Below, piece after piece: positions 52,452 through 62,475 of a DNA stretch of 64,000 bases. The stretch spans positions 1 through 64,000 of the forward strand of contig JAOZQY010000014.1 of the NCBI GenBank assembly GCA_029931975.1. The letters run 5' to 3'. Below the pieces are notes generated by a model that was not told where the DNA came from, searched no databases, and was given only the letters and a program-made list of their open reading frames with translations. Position numbers and translations under genes: made by a program. The DNA is from Bacteroidales bacterium (GTDB lineage Bacteria > Bacteroidota > Bacteroidia > Bacteroidales > GCA-2748055). Each line of letters begins with the position of its first letter. Within the stretch, counting starts at the first letter, position 1.

Positions 52452-54584
52452 ATGAGACCCGATTTCAGTAAAATCAACTTCCGCGATATAAAAGCCGAAG
52501 CTCAGAAGCAGGCCACTGACGAGATCTGGGAAACCCCGGAACATATCTCCATCAAAGGATCCTACAGCAAGGAGGACCTGGAGCAAATGGAACACCTGCA
52601 CTATGCTGCCGGTTTACCACCCTTCCTGAGAGGGCCTTATTCAGCCATGTTTGCTATGCGGCCCTGGACCATCAGGCAGTACGCTGGATTCTCCACAGCG
52701 GAAGAATCTAATGCCTTCTACCGCCGCAACCTTGCAGCCGGACAAAAAGGCTTATCCGTAGCCTTTGACCTGGCCACCCACCGGGGGTATGATTCGGACC
52801 ACGAGCGGGTGGAAGGAGATGTGGGGAAAGCCGGCGTGGCCATCGATTCCATCCTGGATATGAAGGTGCTGTTCGATCAAATTCCTCTGAATAAAATGTC
52901 CGTCTCCATGACCATGAACGGGGCAGTACTTCCGGTTATGGCTTTCTATGTTGTAGCCGGATTAGAACAGGGAGTCTCGCTTGAGGAATTGACCGGAACC
53001 ATTCAGAACGATATCCTGAAGGAGTTTATGGTTCGAAACACCTACATCTATCCTCCTGATATGTCCATGAAGATCATCGCTGATATTTTTGAATATACTT
53101 CGATGAAAATGCCCAAATTCAACAGCATCAGTATCTCCGGATACCATATGCAGGAGGCAGGAGCCACTGCCGATATTGAATTGGCATATACCCTGGCAGA
53201 CGGACTGGAATACTTACGGACCGGGGTGCAGGCAGGAATCGACATTGATGCCTTTGCTCCCCGGCTCTCCTTTTTCTGGGCCATTGGGATGAACCATTTT
53301 ATGGAGATTGCCAAGATGAGGGCTGCGCGGATGCTCTGGGCCAAACTGGTGAAACAATTCAATCCCAAAGATTCCAAATCCATGGCTCTGCGAACCCATT
53401 CCCAGACCTCCGGATGGAGCCTGACCGAGCAGGATCCTTTTAATAACGTGGCCAGGACATCCATTGAGGCTATGGCCTCTGTGCTTGGACACACCCAATC
53501 GCTTCATACCAATGCCATGGATGAAGCCATTGCCCTTCCCACCGATTTTTCTGCAAGAATAGCCAGGAATACACAGCTACACCTGCAGGAAGAAACAGAA
53601 ATCTGTCGCTCGCTTGATCCCTGGGCCGGGTCTCACTATGTGGAAAGCCTGACCCATGAAATAGCTCATAGAGCCTGGGAACATATCGAAGAAATCGAAG
53701 AGCTTGGCGGCATGGCCGCAGCCATAGAAACCGGAATTCCAAAGATGCGTATCGAGGAAGCTGCAGCCAGAAAACAGGCCCGAATCGATAGCGGAAAAGA
53801 TATTATCGTTGGTGTGAATCAATATCGCCTCGAAAAGGAAGACCCCATCGATATCCTGGAGGTGGATAATTCCGCAGTTCGTCTGGCTCAACTTGAGCGA
53901 CTTGCCAAACTAAAAAGGGAGCGGGATAATCAAAAGGTAGAAGCATCGCTTAAGGCTATAACTGATTGTGCTAATACTGGTATAGGTAATTTACTTGAAC
54001 TTTCTGTTGAAGCTGCAAAACACAGGGCAAGCCTGGGGGAGATCTCCTCAGCCATAGAGAAAGTATCGGGTAGATACAAAGCAGTTATCCGCTCCATATC
54101 GGGTGTTTATTCTTCTGAATCGGGAGAGGACAAAGCCTTCGGAGAAGCGCGCACCCTGGCTAAGGAATTTGCCGCCAAAGTAGGCCGCCAGCCCCGTATC
54201 ATGATTGCCAAAATGGGCCAGGACGGACACGACCGTGGAGCCAAAGTAGTCTCCACTGGTTATGCAGACATAGGCTTTGATGTGGATATCGGACCTTTAT
54301 TTCAGACCCCGGCCGAAGCGGCCAAACAGGCCGTTGAGAATGACGTACATGTTTTGGGCGTCTCCTCCCTGGCAGCCGGACATAAAACTTTGATTCCACA
54401 GGTCATTGGAGAATTAAAGAAACTTGGAAGAGAAGATATCATGGTTATTGCCGGAGGCGTGATTCCTGCCCAGGACTATGATTTCCTCTACAAAGCAGGG
54501 GTTATTGCCATCTTTGGTCCTGGAACAAAAGTATCAGAAGCCGGGAAAGAAATTCTTAAAGTATTACTGGAGACCTATTTATAG
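52452..54584 (+). CDS. mutB: Methylmalonyl-CoA mutase large (alpha) subunit
   Basis: 710 residues. Adenosylcobalamin-dependent interconversion of succinyl-CoA and methylmalonyl-CoA, the central step from succinate to propionate or the reverse. Substrate domain: [93 protein letters not shown]. Cobalamin domain: [15 protein letters not shown] with the His ligand, and the Gly-rich [12 protein letters not shown]. The last 10 bp overlap the convergent MBL gene. Confidence 0.97.
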   Translation: MRPDFSKINFRDIKAEAQKQATDEIWETPEHISIKGSYSKEDLEQMEHLHYAAGLPPFLRGPYSAMFAMRPWTIRQYAGFSTAEESNAFYRRNLAAGQKGLSVAFDLATHRGYDSDHERVEGDVGKAGVAIDSILDMKVLFDQIPLNKMSVSMTMNGAVLPVMAFYVVAGLEQGVSLEELTGTIQNDILKEFMVRNTYIYPPDMSMKIIADIFEYTSMKMPKFNSISISGYHMQEAGATADIELAYTLADGLEYLRTGVQAGIDIDAFAPRLSFFWAIGMNHFMEIAKMRAARMLWAKLVKQFNPKDSKSMALRTHSQTSGWSLTEQDPFNNVARTSIEAMASVLGHTQSLHTNAMDEAIALPTDFSARIARNTQLHLQEETEICRSLDPWAGSHYVESLTHEIAHRAWEHIEEIEELGGMAAAIETGIPKMRIEEAAARKQARIDSGKDIIVGVNQYRLEKEDPIDILEVDNSAVRLAQLERLAKLKRERDNQKVEASLKAITDCANTGIGNLLELSVEAAKHRASLGEISSAIEKVSGRYKAVIRSISGVYSSESGEDKAFGEARTLAKEFAAKVGRQPRIMIAKMGQDGHDRGAKVVSTGYADIGFDVDIGPLFQTPAEAAKQAVENDVHVLGVSSLAAGHKTLIPQVIGELKKLGREDIMVIAGGVIPAQDYDFLYKAGVIAIFGPGTKVSEAGKEILKVLLETYL

Positions 54585-55339
54585 ATAACACTGTCTTTAA
54601 GGGTGTCATGGAATAGTATCAACTGAGTTCGCGGATCCAGTATCTTAAGAAACTCACGTCTTTCTCTGCGTTGTAATTCGGGTTCCAGGTCATAGCCGCA
54701 CCAGATCGCCGGGTCCAGGAAGATCTCCATGGGTATCAGGTCCGACATAAAGCAGATCTTCTCCTTTTCAGTCTGGATCATCGCCACTACCATCCCCCTG
54801 GTATGCCCATTGAAAACCCTAAATGTGACCCCGTCTATATCCCATTCCTCCAACCAGTGTATACGATCCAGATATTTAAGTAAGCCTGTACAGAATGAAT
54901 CAGCTTCAAAGGGATCCGGATCCATGGCATACTTGTAATGCTCCCTCAAAACATGATAGCGTGCATTGGGAAAACGCATCACGATATTCCCCGGAACCCT
55001 TTTGAATGCACCGCTGGCGTGATCAAAGTGAAGATGGGTAAAAACCACATCTGTAATTTGCTCTGGAAAAAAACCAGCACCCAACAAGGTTTCCTCCAAT
55101 GGAACAGGAATCACCAGTCCGTATTCCTGCCGTAACTTCATCGGTAAAAAATCTGCCGTTCCCGGATCAATTAATATTACTCGACCATCCCTTACTATCA
55201 ATAAAGCATTCATCGCAAGCTTTATATACCCCTTCAAATCAACCTTATATTTAATAGCTATCCCATCCCTGTCCAGGGGCTTGATCATCTCCTCCGCTTC
55301 TACCTTTAAAAAGCCACATGGTATACTATGTATCCTCAT
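54575..55339 (-). CDS. MBL-fold metallo-hydrolase
   Basis: 254 residues. Metallo-beta-lactamase fold with DPGTADF, the zinc motif [36 protein letters not shown] and a late Asp/His pair (FMSDLIP, LFHDTLK). Relatives include lactonases and glyoxalase II-like enzymes; substrate not evident. Divergent from tRNA-Glu by 137 bp. Confidence 0.88.
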   Translation of the reverse strand: MRIHSIPCGFLKVEAEEMIKPLDRDGIAIKYKVDLKGYIKLAMNALLIVRDGRVILIDPGTADFLPMKLRQEYGLVIPVPLEETLLGAGFFPEQITDVVFTHLHFDHASGAFKRVPGNIVMRFPNARYHVLREHYKYAMDPDPFEADSFCTGLLKYLDRIHWLEEWDIDGVTFRVFNGHTRGMVVAMIQTEKEKICFMSDLIPMEIFLDPAIWCGYDLEPELQRRERREFLKILDPRTQLILFHDTLKDSVIYK

Positions 55340-55407
55340 AACTCATAAAAGTAAGAAACCATCAGTCTCTCACAATAATAGCCAAATTAAAATTTTACAC
55401 TTTTTTC

Positions 55408-55438
55408 TTGCTAAAGAAGAAATTTGATTCTATTTTTG
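55408..55438 (+). promoter_or_regulatory. Promoter of the tRNA-Glu gene
   Basis: TTG (55408-55410), 20-nt spacer, TATTTTTG (55431-55438), an exact TAnnTTTG. A 7-bp hairpin (CCGATAA / TTATCGG, 55443-55461) lies in the leader just before the tRNA. Confidence 0.65.
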
Positions 55439-55476
55439 CACTCCGATAAAATAATTATCGGTGTTCTTAACAATAC

Positions 55477-55548
55477 GGTCCGTTCGTCTAGGGGTTAGGA
55501 CGCCAGGTTTTCATCCTGGTAACAGGGGTTCGATTCCCCTACGGACTG
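55477..55548 (+). tRNA. tRNA-Glu (TTC)
   Basis: 72 nt without encoded CCA. Acceptor stem GGTCCGT / ACGGACT (G1-T72 wobble), D arm TCGTCTAGGGGTTAGGAC, anticodon stem CCAGG / CCTGG with loop TTTTCAT (anticodon TTC at 34-36), T arm AGGGG-TTCGATT-CCCCT and discriminator G. The layout matches bacterial tRNA-Glu closely. Single gene with its own promoter and terminator. Confidence 0.97.
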
Positions 55549-55557
55549 CATACAAAT

Positions 55558-55587
55558 AAAGGAGAGTCATTGCGGCTCTCCTTTTTT
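55558..55587 (+). terminator. Intrinsic terminator after tRNA-Glu
   Basis: AAAGGAGAG / CTCTCCTTT, a 9-bp perfect stem with a 9-nt loop, continuing into six T. Ten bases after the tRNA. Confidence 0.9.
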
Positions 55588-55863
55588 GTTTTGTACATAT
55601 CTTAAACGGAATCGAACCTTCAGCCCTGCAAGCTGGCTCCTCCCTAAATTGGTCCACCGGACCAATATATTTCCGCACCGGGCAAAGAACCCTATATGCA
55701 GATCATGCTGGTTACAGAGCGTCAGACCTCCGTAGGACTTCCTGCGGATACCGCCCAGGAGGTAAATGGGATTAGTTTATACCAGGGTATTTCCTGGCAA
55801 ATAGTAGGGATTTCCCACAGTATATTTAGGAATCTTCCCTAACCATGGCAAGGCAGCCCAGCA
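55588..55863. other. Non-coding stretch between tRNA-Glu terminator and the USP genes
   Basis: 276 bases without a supported gene. It contains GGTCC-ACC-GGACC (a 5-bp hairpin near 55655), a minus-strand segment resembling a tRNA T loop (GGTTCGATTCC near 55607) and an inverted TAGGGA / TCCCTA pair near 55804-55841. Looks like an eroded or regulatory spacer. Confidence 0.5.
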
Positions 55864-55871
55864 TACCTTTG
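55864..55871 (+). promoter_or_regulatory. Possible -7 element of the USP/V-ATPase locus
   Basis: TACCTTTG, exact TAnnTTTG, 27 bases before the first ATG of the locus (55898). No clear TTTG box at the usual distance. Confidence 0.4.
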
Positions 55872-55897
55872 CAGTAAATCAATACTTCAAGGTAAAA

Positions 55898-56647
55898 ATG
55901 CAACTGAAACAGAATAATACCAATCCTCTGATAAGTCAGGACATCCTGGTTATTGCCGACTGCATTAATGGAGCTGAGAAAGCTGCATCATTCGCATCTA
56001 GGAACCTGCACCTTCATGACTCAGAAATAATGCTGCTGCAAACTTATCAGAAGCGAACATTTGGACAGAGTATGCTTCGAAATATCACACCCTTATTGGT
56101 GAACATCGCCCGGCGGGAACTTTCTGAACTGAAAAATCAGATAGTCAAAAACACTGGCATTTGCCCAAAAAGCATTTCGAAAGTAGTAATGGAGGGTGAG
56201 TTGCTTTCAGTGCTGAAGCAAAGGTTTGGGAATAAGACAGGTACTCCAGTTGTCCTTGGATTTGATCAGGGAATGCCCAAACCAAGTACTTACTGCAAGA
56301 AACTGATAGTCTCCGTATTAAAATCAGGAATAAGACCATTTTATATCGTTGGCAATAGTATAACCCTGATTAGTAAAGATAAAGTTACCTATTTCTCCGG
56401 AGAAAAGAATTTTCAAGATGGTACATACTACCAGTTTTTAAGTAGGCTTTTTATCGGACTTGGTTTAGAACAATCAATTATGGTTACCAATGCGGACTCT
56501 CTTTTGAAACCAGAAAAGAACCAAGTTGACTACCTGGTTTCAAATAGTTGGAAATTGAAGGATGAATATCCCCTGGCTGAGAAATTGTTCAGAAGCCTGA
56601 ATGAAGGAAGGGGTGATGTTGCCATACAAACAGTTAAGATATCCTAG
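55898..56647 (+). CDS. Divergent universal-stress-protein-like protein
   Basis: 249 residues. The first half (about 13-140) follows the UspA alpha/beta pattern: ISQDILVIADCINGAEKAASFASRNLHLHDSEIMLLQTYQ, then RELSELKNQIVKNTGI and GTPVVLGFDQGMPKPSTYCKKLIVSVLKSGIRPFYIV. The second half repeats the theme weakly. The ATP-binding Gly motif of UspA is missing. Bases look AT-richer than in the region to the left. One base separates its stop from the next gene's ATG; it probably belongs to the V-ATPase transcript. Function unknown, perhaps a regulator of ion homeostasis. Confidence 0.65.
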   Translation: MQLKQNNTNPLISQDILVIADCINGAEKAASFASRNLHLHDSEIMLLQTYQKRTFGQSMLRNITPLLVNIARRELSELKNQIVKNTGICPKSISKVVMEGELLSVLKQRFGNKTGTPVVLGFDQGMPKPSTYCKKLIVSVLKSGIRPFYIVGNSITLISKDKVTYFSGEKNFQDGTYYQFLSRLFIGLGLEQSIMVTNADSLLKPEKNQVDYLVSNSWKLKDEYPLAEKLFRSLNEGRGDVAIQTVKIS

Positions 56648-56648
56648 C

Positions 56649-57563
56649 ATGAAATCTTTGTCTCAAATAGGGCGAATACTTGTACCGGTACCGTTAAACC
56701 GGAATATGATTGCACCAATTAATCAAGCCATCTATTTCCATGAGAAATACGGGTCAGATATAGTCCTGCTCCACGTAGAAAGTGAGTTGCCATTTCTTCA
56801 AAAATGGTTTCCATCGCGAATAAAAAAACACCGGAAGAAGGCTTTGAAGAAATTTCGTCGCCAGGTGAAGCATTTTTTTCCTGAACACCCACTTTTGAAG
56901 CAGTTTGAATATGAGCTTGTAATTGGTAAACTTATCCCCTCGATTCTTAAGGTGTCAGCCAGAAGGGAATCCGATTTGCTTATTATAAAAAAGTCAAGGA
57001 GATCACATGGTAAAGCAAGTATTTTCAGGAAGGAGAATGCTGATAAGCTAATTTCCGATTCCAAATGTCCGGTTATGACCATGTTTAAAGACCCTGAAAT
57101 TAAAGGGATTAACCGTATTCTGCTTCCGGTTGATGTCACGAAAAATTCAGATAAAAAGGTAGCATGGGCAATATCACTCGCAAAGAAATTTGGTGCAAGT
57201 ATCCATGTTGTTTCCGTTCAGCACCTGGGAATTAAGAGAGTACATAGTCTTTCACACAAGAAAGGAAGAAGGATTGCACGGGTAATTCGAGAGCATGGGA
57301 TTAATGTGGATCTGGTACTATTAAAAGCGGAACAAAGAACAGCAGATGAAATTGTACTTGACTACGCAGAAAAACTCAAGCCTGACCTATTGGTGATCAT
57401 GACACATCAGGAGACGATCCTCTTTGATAATTATCTTGGAGCTTTTGCCAGGGAGATAGTCCACCAATCCAACGTTCCGGTCATCAGTGTTGTCCCCCAG
57501 AAGGAAAGCCTTATCCTTAACTTTCTTGAATCTATGGAGACGCGGGAGCCGGTTCTTCAGTAG
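56649..57563 (+). CDS. Tandem-domain universal stress protein
   Basis: The ATG at 56649 (MKSLSQIGRILVPVPL) is chosen; 304 residues. Two USP domains: about 6-140 (RILVPVPLNRNMIAPINQAIYFHEKYGSDIVLLHVE, SDLLIIKKSRRSHGKASIFRKENADKLISDSKCPVMTM) and about 150-290 (RILLPVDVTKNSDKKVAWAISLAKKFGASIHVVSVQH, PDLLVIMTHQETILFDNYLGAFAREIVHQSNVPVISVVP). The G-2x-G-9x-G(S/T) ATP motif is not intact in either domain, so nucleotide binding is doubtful. 94 bp before V-ATPase subunit A. Confidence 0.85.
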   Translation: MKSLSQIGRILVPVPLNRNMIAPINQAIYFHEKYGSDIVLLHVESELPFLQKWFPSRIKKHRKKALKKFRRQVKHFFPEHPLLKQFEYELVIGKLIPSILKVSARRESDLLIIKKSRRSHGKASIFRKENADKLISDSKCPVMTMFKDPEIKGINRILLPVDVTKNSDKKVAWAISLAKKFGASIHVVSVQHLGIKRVHSLSHKKGRRIARVIREHGINVDLVLLKAEQRTADEIVLDYAEKLKPDLLVIMTHQETILFDNYLGAFAREIVHQSNVPVISVVPQKESLILNFLESMETREPVLQ

Positions 57564-57657
57564 CGTACTAATACCAAAACGTAATGTATGATGGATAAGA
57601 TAAAAGAGCTATCCCAAAAAATTCGACTTCGTAGCAAAACTATAAACAATAAGGAAA

Positions 57658-59433
57658 GTGACGACATTAAATAATAAACGAACAGGAAAGCTGATATCCA
57701 TTCAAGACTCGCTGGTGAAGGCGCATTTTCTTGGACATGTGATAATGGGGGAGACTGCCGAGATTTTTGTGGATGGCAAATTACTGCAAGCGGAAGTACT
57801 GCAAATATTCCCTGATCCGACAAATTCAGATGCCGGGATCGTGGAAATGCAGGTGTTTGAGGATTTAACAGGGGCCAGGATAGGAGACCCGGTTGAGTTT
57901 CACGGAGAACCCCTTTCTGTACTTTTGGGTCCAGGACTTTTAACCAGCATTTGGGATGGTTTGCAAAATCCATTGTACAAACTGGGAGAACAGGATGCGT
58001 ACCTGAAGCCCGGGATGCATGCCCCGGCTCTGGATGAAGAGAAACTCTGGGATTTTACCCCGGACGTACAGGTGGGCGATGAAGTCCGCGGTGGTGATGC
58101 CATTGGTTATGTCATAGAAGGCAGGTTTGATCATAAAATTCTTGTGCCTTTCAACCTGGGCAAATGCAGAGTGGAGAGTATCATTCAAAAGAGCAGGGTG
58201 AATATTACCGGGCAAGTTGCTGTAGTTATTGACGCACACAACAAAACCCATGAGTTGAAGCTTGTGTTCCTCCAGCCTGTGAAATCTCCCATACCTTTTA
58301 AGGAAAGGACGATCCCGAACAAGGCTATCTCTACTGGTGTACGGGTAATCGATTTGCTGGCTCCGGTGGGATATGGAGGGACTATTGGAAATCCCGGTCC
58401 TTTCGGGGCAGGGAAAACAGTAATGCAGCACACCTTATGTAAGCATGCCCTTGCTGACATTATTATCATGGCAGCCTGTGGTGAGCGTGCAGGTGAGGCT
58501 GTGGAAGTTTTTAAAGATTTTGCCAAGCTCAAGGATCCTTCCACCGGTGAAAACCTGATGAACAGGATGTGTATTTTCGGAAATACCAGTTCCATGCCAG
58601 TAGCAGCCCGTGAAGCCAGTGTATATATTGCGCTTACCGTTGGGGAATACTACCGTTACCAGGGATACAACGTAATTCTTCTGGCGGATTCAACTTCCCG
58701 TTGGGCACAGGCTCTTCGTGAACGAAGCGGACGGCAGGGTGATATTCCCGGACCTGAGGCTTTCCCGATGGATATACCTGACCAAATCAAGGGCATGTAC
58801 CAGCGTGCTGGTGTTGACAGCGGAACCGGTGGCTCGTTGAGCTTTATCGGAACTGTTTCTCCGGCAGGAGGAAACTTTCAGGAGCCGGTCACACAAGCCA
58901 CCATGGACGCAACTGGCGGTTTCTGGGGTTTGTCACAAGATCGCGCCGATGCAAAAAAATATCCTGCTATCGACCCACTGGCTTATACCGGCTCGGTATA
59001 TGACGGTTTCATTTCATGGAAGGACCGCAGGAAGATTTTAGGCACCCTGGAGGAAGCAAATGGCATAGACCAGACCATCTCTACCATTGGATTGAAAAAA
59101 GTACCGGTGGATAAATACGTGCTTTATCAAAAAGGACAAACCATTGATTTCTGCATTTTGCAACAGGATGCCTTCCACGAAATGGATGCCTGCACACGGC
59201 CCGATCGACTGGCCATTCTAAACGAAGCCGTACAGAAACTTATCGATACTCCCATCAACTTTTCCTCCAATGGCATGGAGGATGAAGAATTGAAAGAGCT
59301 GATAAAAACAAGATTCGATGAACTGCGCCAGTGGTGGAAAGATTGGAACAGCAGTGCCGGGAATGAAGAGCAGATTGCAACTCTGGGTAAGAAGATCGAA
59401 CAATTTATTTCACAAGAAGAATATGCACTATGA
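57658..59433 (+). CDS. atpA: V-type ATPase subunit A (catalytic)
   Basis: 591 residues, GTG start with AAGGAAA just upstream. N-terminal barrel, the non-homologous insert (about 110-215), then Walker A GPFGAGKTV (247-255), GERAGEAVEVF with the catalytic Glu, ADSTSRWAQALRE and the C-terminal helical domain (SWKDRRKILGTLEEANGI...). It hydrolyses or makes ATP in the A3B3 head, coupled to H+ or Na+ transport through the membrane part. First gene of an A-B-E-(DUF2764)-D-I order. Confidence 0.96.
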   Translation: MTTLNNKRTGKLISIQDSLVKAHFLGHVIMGETAEIFVDGKLLQAEVLQIFPDPTNSDAGIVEMQVFEDLTGARIGDPVEFHGEPLSVLLGPGLLTSIWDGLQNPLYKLGEQDAYLKPGMHAPALDEEKLWDFTPDVQVGDEVRGGDAIGYVIEGRFDHKILVPFNLGKCRVESIIQKSRVNITGQVAVVIDAHNKTHELKLVFLQPVKSPIPFKERTIPNKAISTGVRVIDLLAPVGYGGTIGNPGPFGAGKTVMQHTLCKHALADIIIMAACGERAGEAVEVFKDFAKLKDPSTGENLMNRMCIFGNTSSMPVAAREASVYIALTVGEYYRYQGYNVILLADSTSRWAQALRERSGRQGDIPGPEAFPMDIPDQIKGMYQRAGVDSGTGGSLSFIGTVSPAGGNFQEPVTQATMDATGGFWGLSQDRADAKKYPAIDPLAYTGSVYDGFISWKDRRKILGTLEEANGIDQTISTIGLKKVPVDKYVLYQKGQTIDFCILQQDAFHEMDACTRPDRLAILNEAVQKLIDTPINFSSNGMEDEELKELIKTRFDELRQWWKDWNSSAGNEEQIATLGKKIEQFISQEEYAL

Positions 59434-60737
59434 TAAGGAAAGAAATAAACAGGATAAGTGAAGTTGGGAAGGCCCTGATTTCGGTTGAAGGTAATCCTGG
59501 CGTTGGTCTGAACCATGTGGTTGAGTTGCTGGATGCGCAGAGTTCGCAAAGCCTGTCCTTTGCCAAGGCCATAAATATTGGTGAAGACTCTACCCGCTTG
59601 CAGGTATTTAACGGCACACAGGGATTAAGTACAAAAACCAAGATACGAATGCACGAAATCCCCTTAACTGCAGGGTTTTCACATAATATGCTTGGCAGGA
59701 GTTTTGACGGGGTTGGCGAGGTTTCTGACGAAGGTCCTCAGGTGATTTTCGAAAAACAGCTTTCTACACGTCTGGACACCCTGAATCCGACTGTCCGCTT
59801 GGTTCCCAAGCAAGTTCTGTGGACCGGTATACCGATGATTGATGTGTTCAATACCCTGGTGAAATCTCAGAAGATCCCCATTTTTGCCAGCCCCACCGAA
59901 CCTTATAACCGCTTGTTATCCCAAATTGCTCAGGGAGCACAGGCTGATGTGATCATATTTGCAGGTATCGGGCTAAAGTTCGATGAATACCATTATTTTA
60001 AAAAGCAGCTATCACAATCCGGAAATATCGGAAAAACCATCATGTTCTCCCACCTGGCAGGTGAATCTCAAATCAAAGGATTGATGCTCCCGGATGTGGC
60101 GCTCAGTGTGGCCCGCGAATTTGCCGATGAGGGTAAGGATGTGCTGGTGCTACTGACCGATATGACTAACTGGTCAAACATTTTGCGCAATGTGGCCAAC
60201 TATCAGGACATGATTCCCTCCCTGCAGGGTTACCCGGGATCATTATATTCAGAATTGGCCAGAAGATATGAAGTGGCAGCCGATATTGATGGTGCCGGTT
60301 CTGTAACGATTATCGGTGCTACGACACTTGAGTCACTGGAGGATCCCGTACCGGACAACACAGGTTATATTACAGAAGGTCAGTTTTTCCTGGAGAATGG
60401 GAAATTGAAACTCGCTCGCTCGCTTTCACGCCTGAAACAGCAAGTAAACGGGAATACCCGGAACGATCACCGTGCTATCATGACTGCAATGGCTTCGTTG
60501 CTTGCCGATGCGGAAAAAGCCCATGAAGCCGCTGAGGTTGGGGCTGCCAATGATGCTTTCTCGCAGAAATTACTTCGCTACAGAAGCGATTTCATTGATA
60601 AGGTGGAAGAACCTTTTGGAGACTCCATAGACCTGGAAAGTGCCCTGGACATGTGCTGGGATATTTTGCGGAAGCATTTCGAAGCTACAGAAACAGGTTT
60701 GAGCAAGAAATTAATTGAACAGTACTGGAATAAATAA
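59430..60737 (+). CDS. atpB: V-type ATPase subunit B
   Basis: 435 residues. Non-catalytic head subunit: EINRISEVGKALISVEG, GRSFDGVGEV, VLWTGIPMIDVFNTLVKSQKIPIFASPTEPYNRLLSQIA, VLVLLTDMTNWSNILRNVANYQDMIPSLQGYPGSLYSELARRYE. Walker A is absent, as usual for B. Overlaps subunit A by 4 bp (ATGA). Confidence 0.96.
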   Translation: MIRKEINRISEVGKALISVEGNPGVGLNHVVELLDAQSSQSLSFAKAINIGEDSTRLQVFNGTQGLSTKTKIRMHEIPLTAGFSHNMLGRSFDGVGEVSDEGPQVIFEKQLSTRLDTLNPTVRLVPKQVLWTGIPMIDVFNTLVKSQKIPIFASPTEPYNRLLSQIAQGAQADVIIFAGIGLKFDEYHYFKKQLSQSGNIGKTIMFSHLAGESQIKGLMLPDVALSVAREFADEGKDVLVLLTDMTNWSNILRNVANYQDMIPSLQGYPGSLYSELARRYEVAADIDGAGSVTIIGATTLESLEDPVPDNTGYITEGQFFLENGKLKLARSLSRLKQQVNGNTRNDHRAIMTAMASLLADAEKAHEAAEVGAANDAFSQKLLRYRSDFIDKVEEPFGDSIDLESALDMCWDILRKHFEATETGLSKKLIEQYWNK

Positions 60738-60760
60738 GTACGCATCAAAAAGAAAATGAA

Positions 60761-61366
60761 ATGAACAATAATAAAGAAAATCTGGAAGGACTTGTTTCGA
60801 AATTGAAGGAACATGGAATAAGTGCCGGTAAGAAAGAGGAACACCGCATCATAGAATCTGCGAAGGGAGAAGCGAAATCGATTATTTCCAGAGCAGAGAA
60901 GCAAAGCAGGGAAATTGTTGAAGAAGCTAGAAAGAAAGCTGCACAGATTGAAGAAAATGCTCAGACAACTATTGCCCAGGCTTCACGGGATATGCTTGTA
61001 GCTACACGGGTGGCAGTTCTTCAATATCTGAAATCGGTGTTTGGAGAACAATGTGAAAGCTTATTCAAGCAGGAGCAATACTTTAAAGAATTGCTGATGG
61101 CAGCAGTGGATGCAATCCTGGGAGATAAAAAGGTGAGCGTACCGGACAATGTTCTTAAGGAGATGGAGGCTTTTCTCCTGAAACAGGCACTCTCAGAGCA
61201 GGTTGTGTTGAAACCACTTGGTGAAAATAATGCGAAGATTGTTGTCGAATCCACCGATAATGGAGCTGTTCAGTTTGTGCTGAGCTCCCAGGATATTGAA
61301 GATGGACTTTTCTCCATGCTTAACAAAGATCTGGTGGAGCGCATCACCAAAGGACAGAGGAACTAG
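60761..61366 (+). CDS. V-type ATPase subunit E-like peripheral stalk protein
   Basis: 201 residues. A long N-terminal coiled coil (about 8-85: LVSKLKEHGISAGKKEEHRIIESAKGEAKSIISRAEKQSREIVEEARKKAAQ) and a small alpha/beta C-terminal head (LKPLGENNAKIVVESTDNGAVQFVLSSQDI) form the E-subunit architecture that ties the head to subunit I. Sequence similarity in this family is low, so position and shape carry the call. It follows B; in many Bacteroidota operons E comes first. Confidence 0.8.
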   Translation: MNNNKENLEGLVSKLKEHGISAGKKEEHRIIESAKGEAKSIISRAEKQSREIVEEARKKAAQIEENAQTTIAQASRDMLVATRVAVLQYLKSVFGEQCESLFKQEQYFKELLMAAVDAILGDKKVSVPDNVLKEMEAFLLKQALSEQVVLKPLGENNAKIVVESTDNGAVQFVLSSQDIEDGLFSMLNKDLVERITKGQRN

Positions 61367-61368
61367 TC

Positions 61369-61872
61369 ATGCTAAACGAGGTATATCTCATGTGCAGCTT
61401 GCCGTCTTTAAGTTTTGGGCAATCCCCGCCCATTAAGCTAGAAGAGTTTACGAGCATTGCCAAAAGCCAATTGTCAGCGAAAAGCTATAAAATGCTGGAA
61501 CATGTAAGTATTCAATATATGGAGAATAACAGCAAAAAGGGCAAGCTTAAAAGTGTGACGGCCCTGCTGGATGATTTGCAGCAGGACCTTTCGGATATCA
61601 GAAAGGCCAGGGCCCAAAACCGACAGCCACGCCCTGCACAGTTGCCCGGATCAGTGCTTGAGACAAATCCTTTGGATCGTGAGAAACAAATTATGCAATG
61701 GCAGTGGGAGAAATTGGATGCTATTGAGTCGGGCAAAACGTTCACGTTTAACGAAGTTATCGTGTACAAGCTTAAGCTTCAGTTATTATGGAGGCTGCAC
61801 TCTTTTAACGCTGAGCGGGGGGCACAAGTGTTGGCATCTGTTGTACATCCAGCAGAAAGGAAGGAAGACTGA
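61369..61872 (+). CDS. DUF2764-like V-ATPase-associated protein (short form)
   Basis: 167 residues. The start resembles the DUF2764 family found in Bacteroidota V-ATPase operons (YLMCSLPSLSFGQSPPIKLEEFTSIAKSQLS), and the end keeps its helical part (QWQWEKLDAIESGKTFTFNEVIVYKLKLQLLWRLHSF). Members I know of are nearer 270 residues, so the middle is shortened. It may play the role of subunit C/d, which is otherwise not seen here. The stop overlaps the subunit D ATG by one base. Confidence 0.65.
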   Translation: MLNEVYLMCSLPSLSFGQSPPIKLEEFTSIAKSQLSAKSYKMLEHVSIQYMENNSKKGKLKSVTALLDDLQQDLSDIRKARAQNRQPRPAQLPGSVLETNPLDREKQIMQWQWEKLDAIESGKTFTFNEVIVYKLKLQLLWRLHSFNAERGAQVLASVVHPAERKED

Positions 61873-62471
61873 TGACAAGTATGAAAATCAAATACACAAA
61901 AACAGAGCGCGCCCGTCAGAAGAAAATACTGAAGGTCTCAGAAAGGATGTTGCCTTTGTTTGAAGCCATGGAGAAATCCTTAATGTCCACCATTCTCACC
62001 ATATCTGAAAGGATTGATCAGATACGCGCAGCAATTGAGAAGAACCAGAAGGCTGCGGAGCCCTGGATTGCCGTTATGGGGGATGCATGGGTCGATGTGG
62101 CCCAATTCATATCGGTGAATGAAACCATTACCAGACCGGTTGACGTCGCTGGAATCCGGGTACAGCAATTCGAGCGAGTCGATTTTATGGAAATGCCCGT
62201 AGGTGAAGACACCCCTTTATGGGTAGATGATGCCATTTTGCTGATGAGGGAGCAACTGCAATTGATGGCCGAAATTCGATGTCTTGAAGAACAGATTATT
62301 TTGCTGGAAGAGGAGTTGCTTGAGGTACGTGCGCGGGTAAAACTTTTTGAGAACCGCCGCATTCCTAATGCTAAAACAGCTATCCGAAAAATCGGTCAGA
62401 AATTACAGGACGACGAGCGCTTAACAATTGCAACAGCGAAGGTTGTAAAAACAGGTGCTAAAAGGAGATAA
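61872..62471 (+). CDS. V-type ATPase subunit D (central rotor shaft)
   Basis: 199 residues. KIKYTKTERARQKKILKVSERMLPLFEAMEKSL at the N terminus and LLEEELLEVRARVKLFENRRIPNAKTAIRKIGQKLQDDERLTIATAKVVK at the C terminus form the two long helices of the D subunit coiled coil. The segment between holds DVAGIRVQQFERVDF. A second in-frame ATG (61881) is possible. Transmits rotation between head and membrane ring. Confidence 0.9.
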   Translation: MTSMKIKYTKTERARQKKILKVSERMLPLFEAMEKSLMSTILTISERIDQIRAAIEKNQKAAEPWIAVMGDAWVDVAQFISVNETITRPVDVAGIRVQQFERVDFMEMPVGEDTPLWVDDAILLMREQLQLMAEIRCLEEQIILLEEELLEVRARVKLFENRRIPNAKTAIRKIGQKLQDDERLTIATAKVVKTGAKRR

Positions 62472-62475
62472 AGGA

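Noticed and set aside
55600-55665. Possible tRNA-Cys remnant on the minus strand (TTGCAGG loop and GGTTCGATTCC T-loop-like piece)
   Set aside because: There is no room for a variable loop because the T stem would overlap the anticodon stem, and no acceptor or D stem forms. At best a fragment; not annotated as tRNA.
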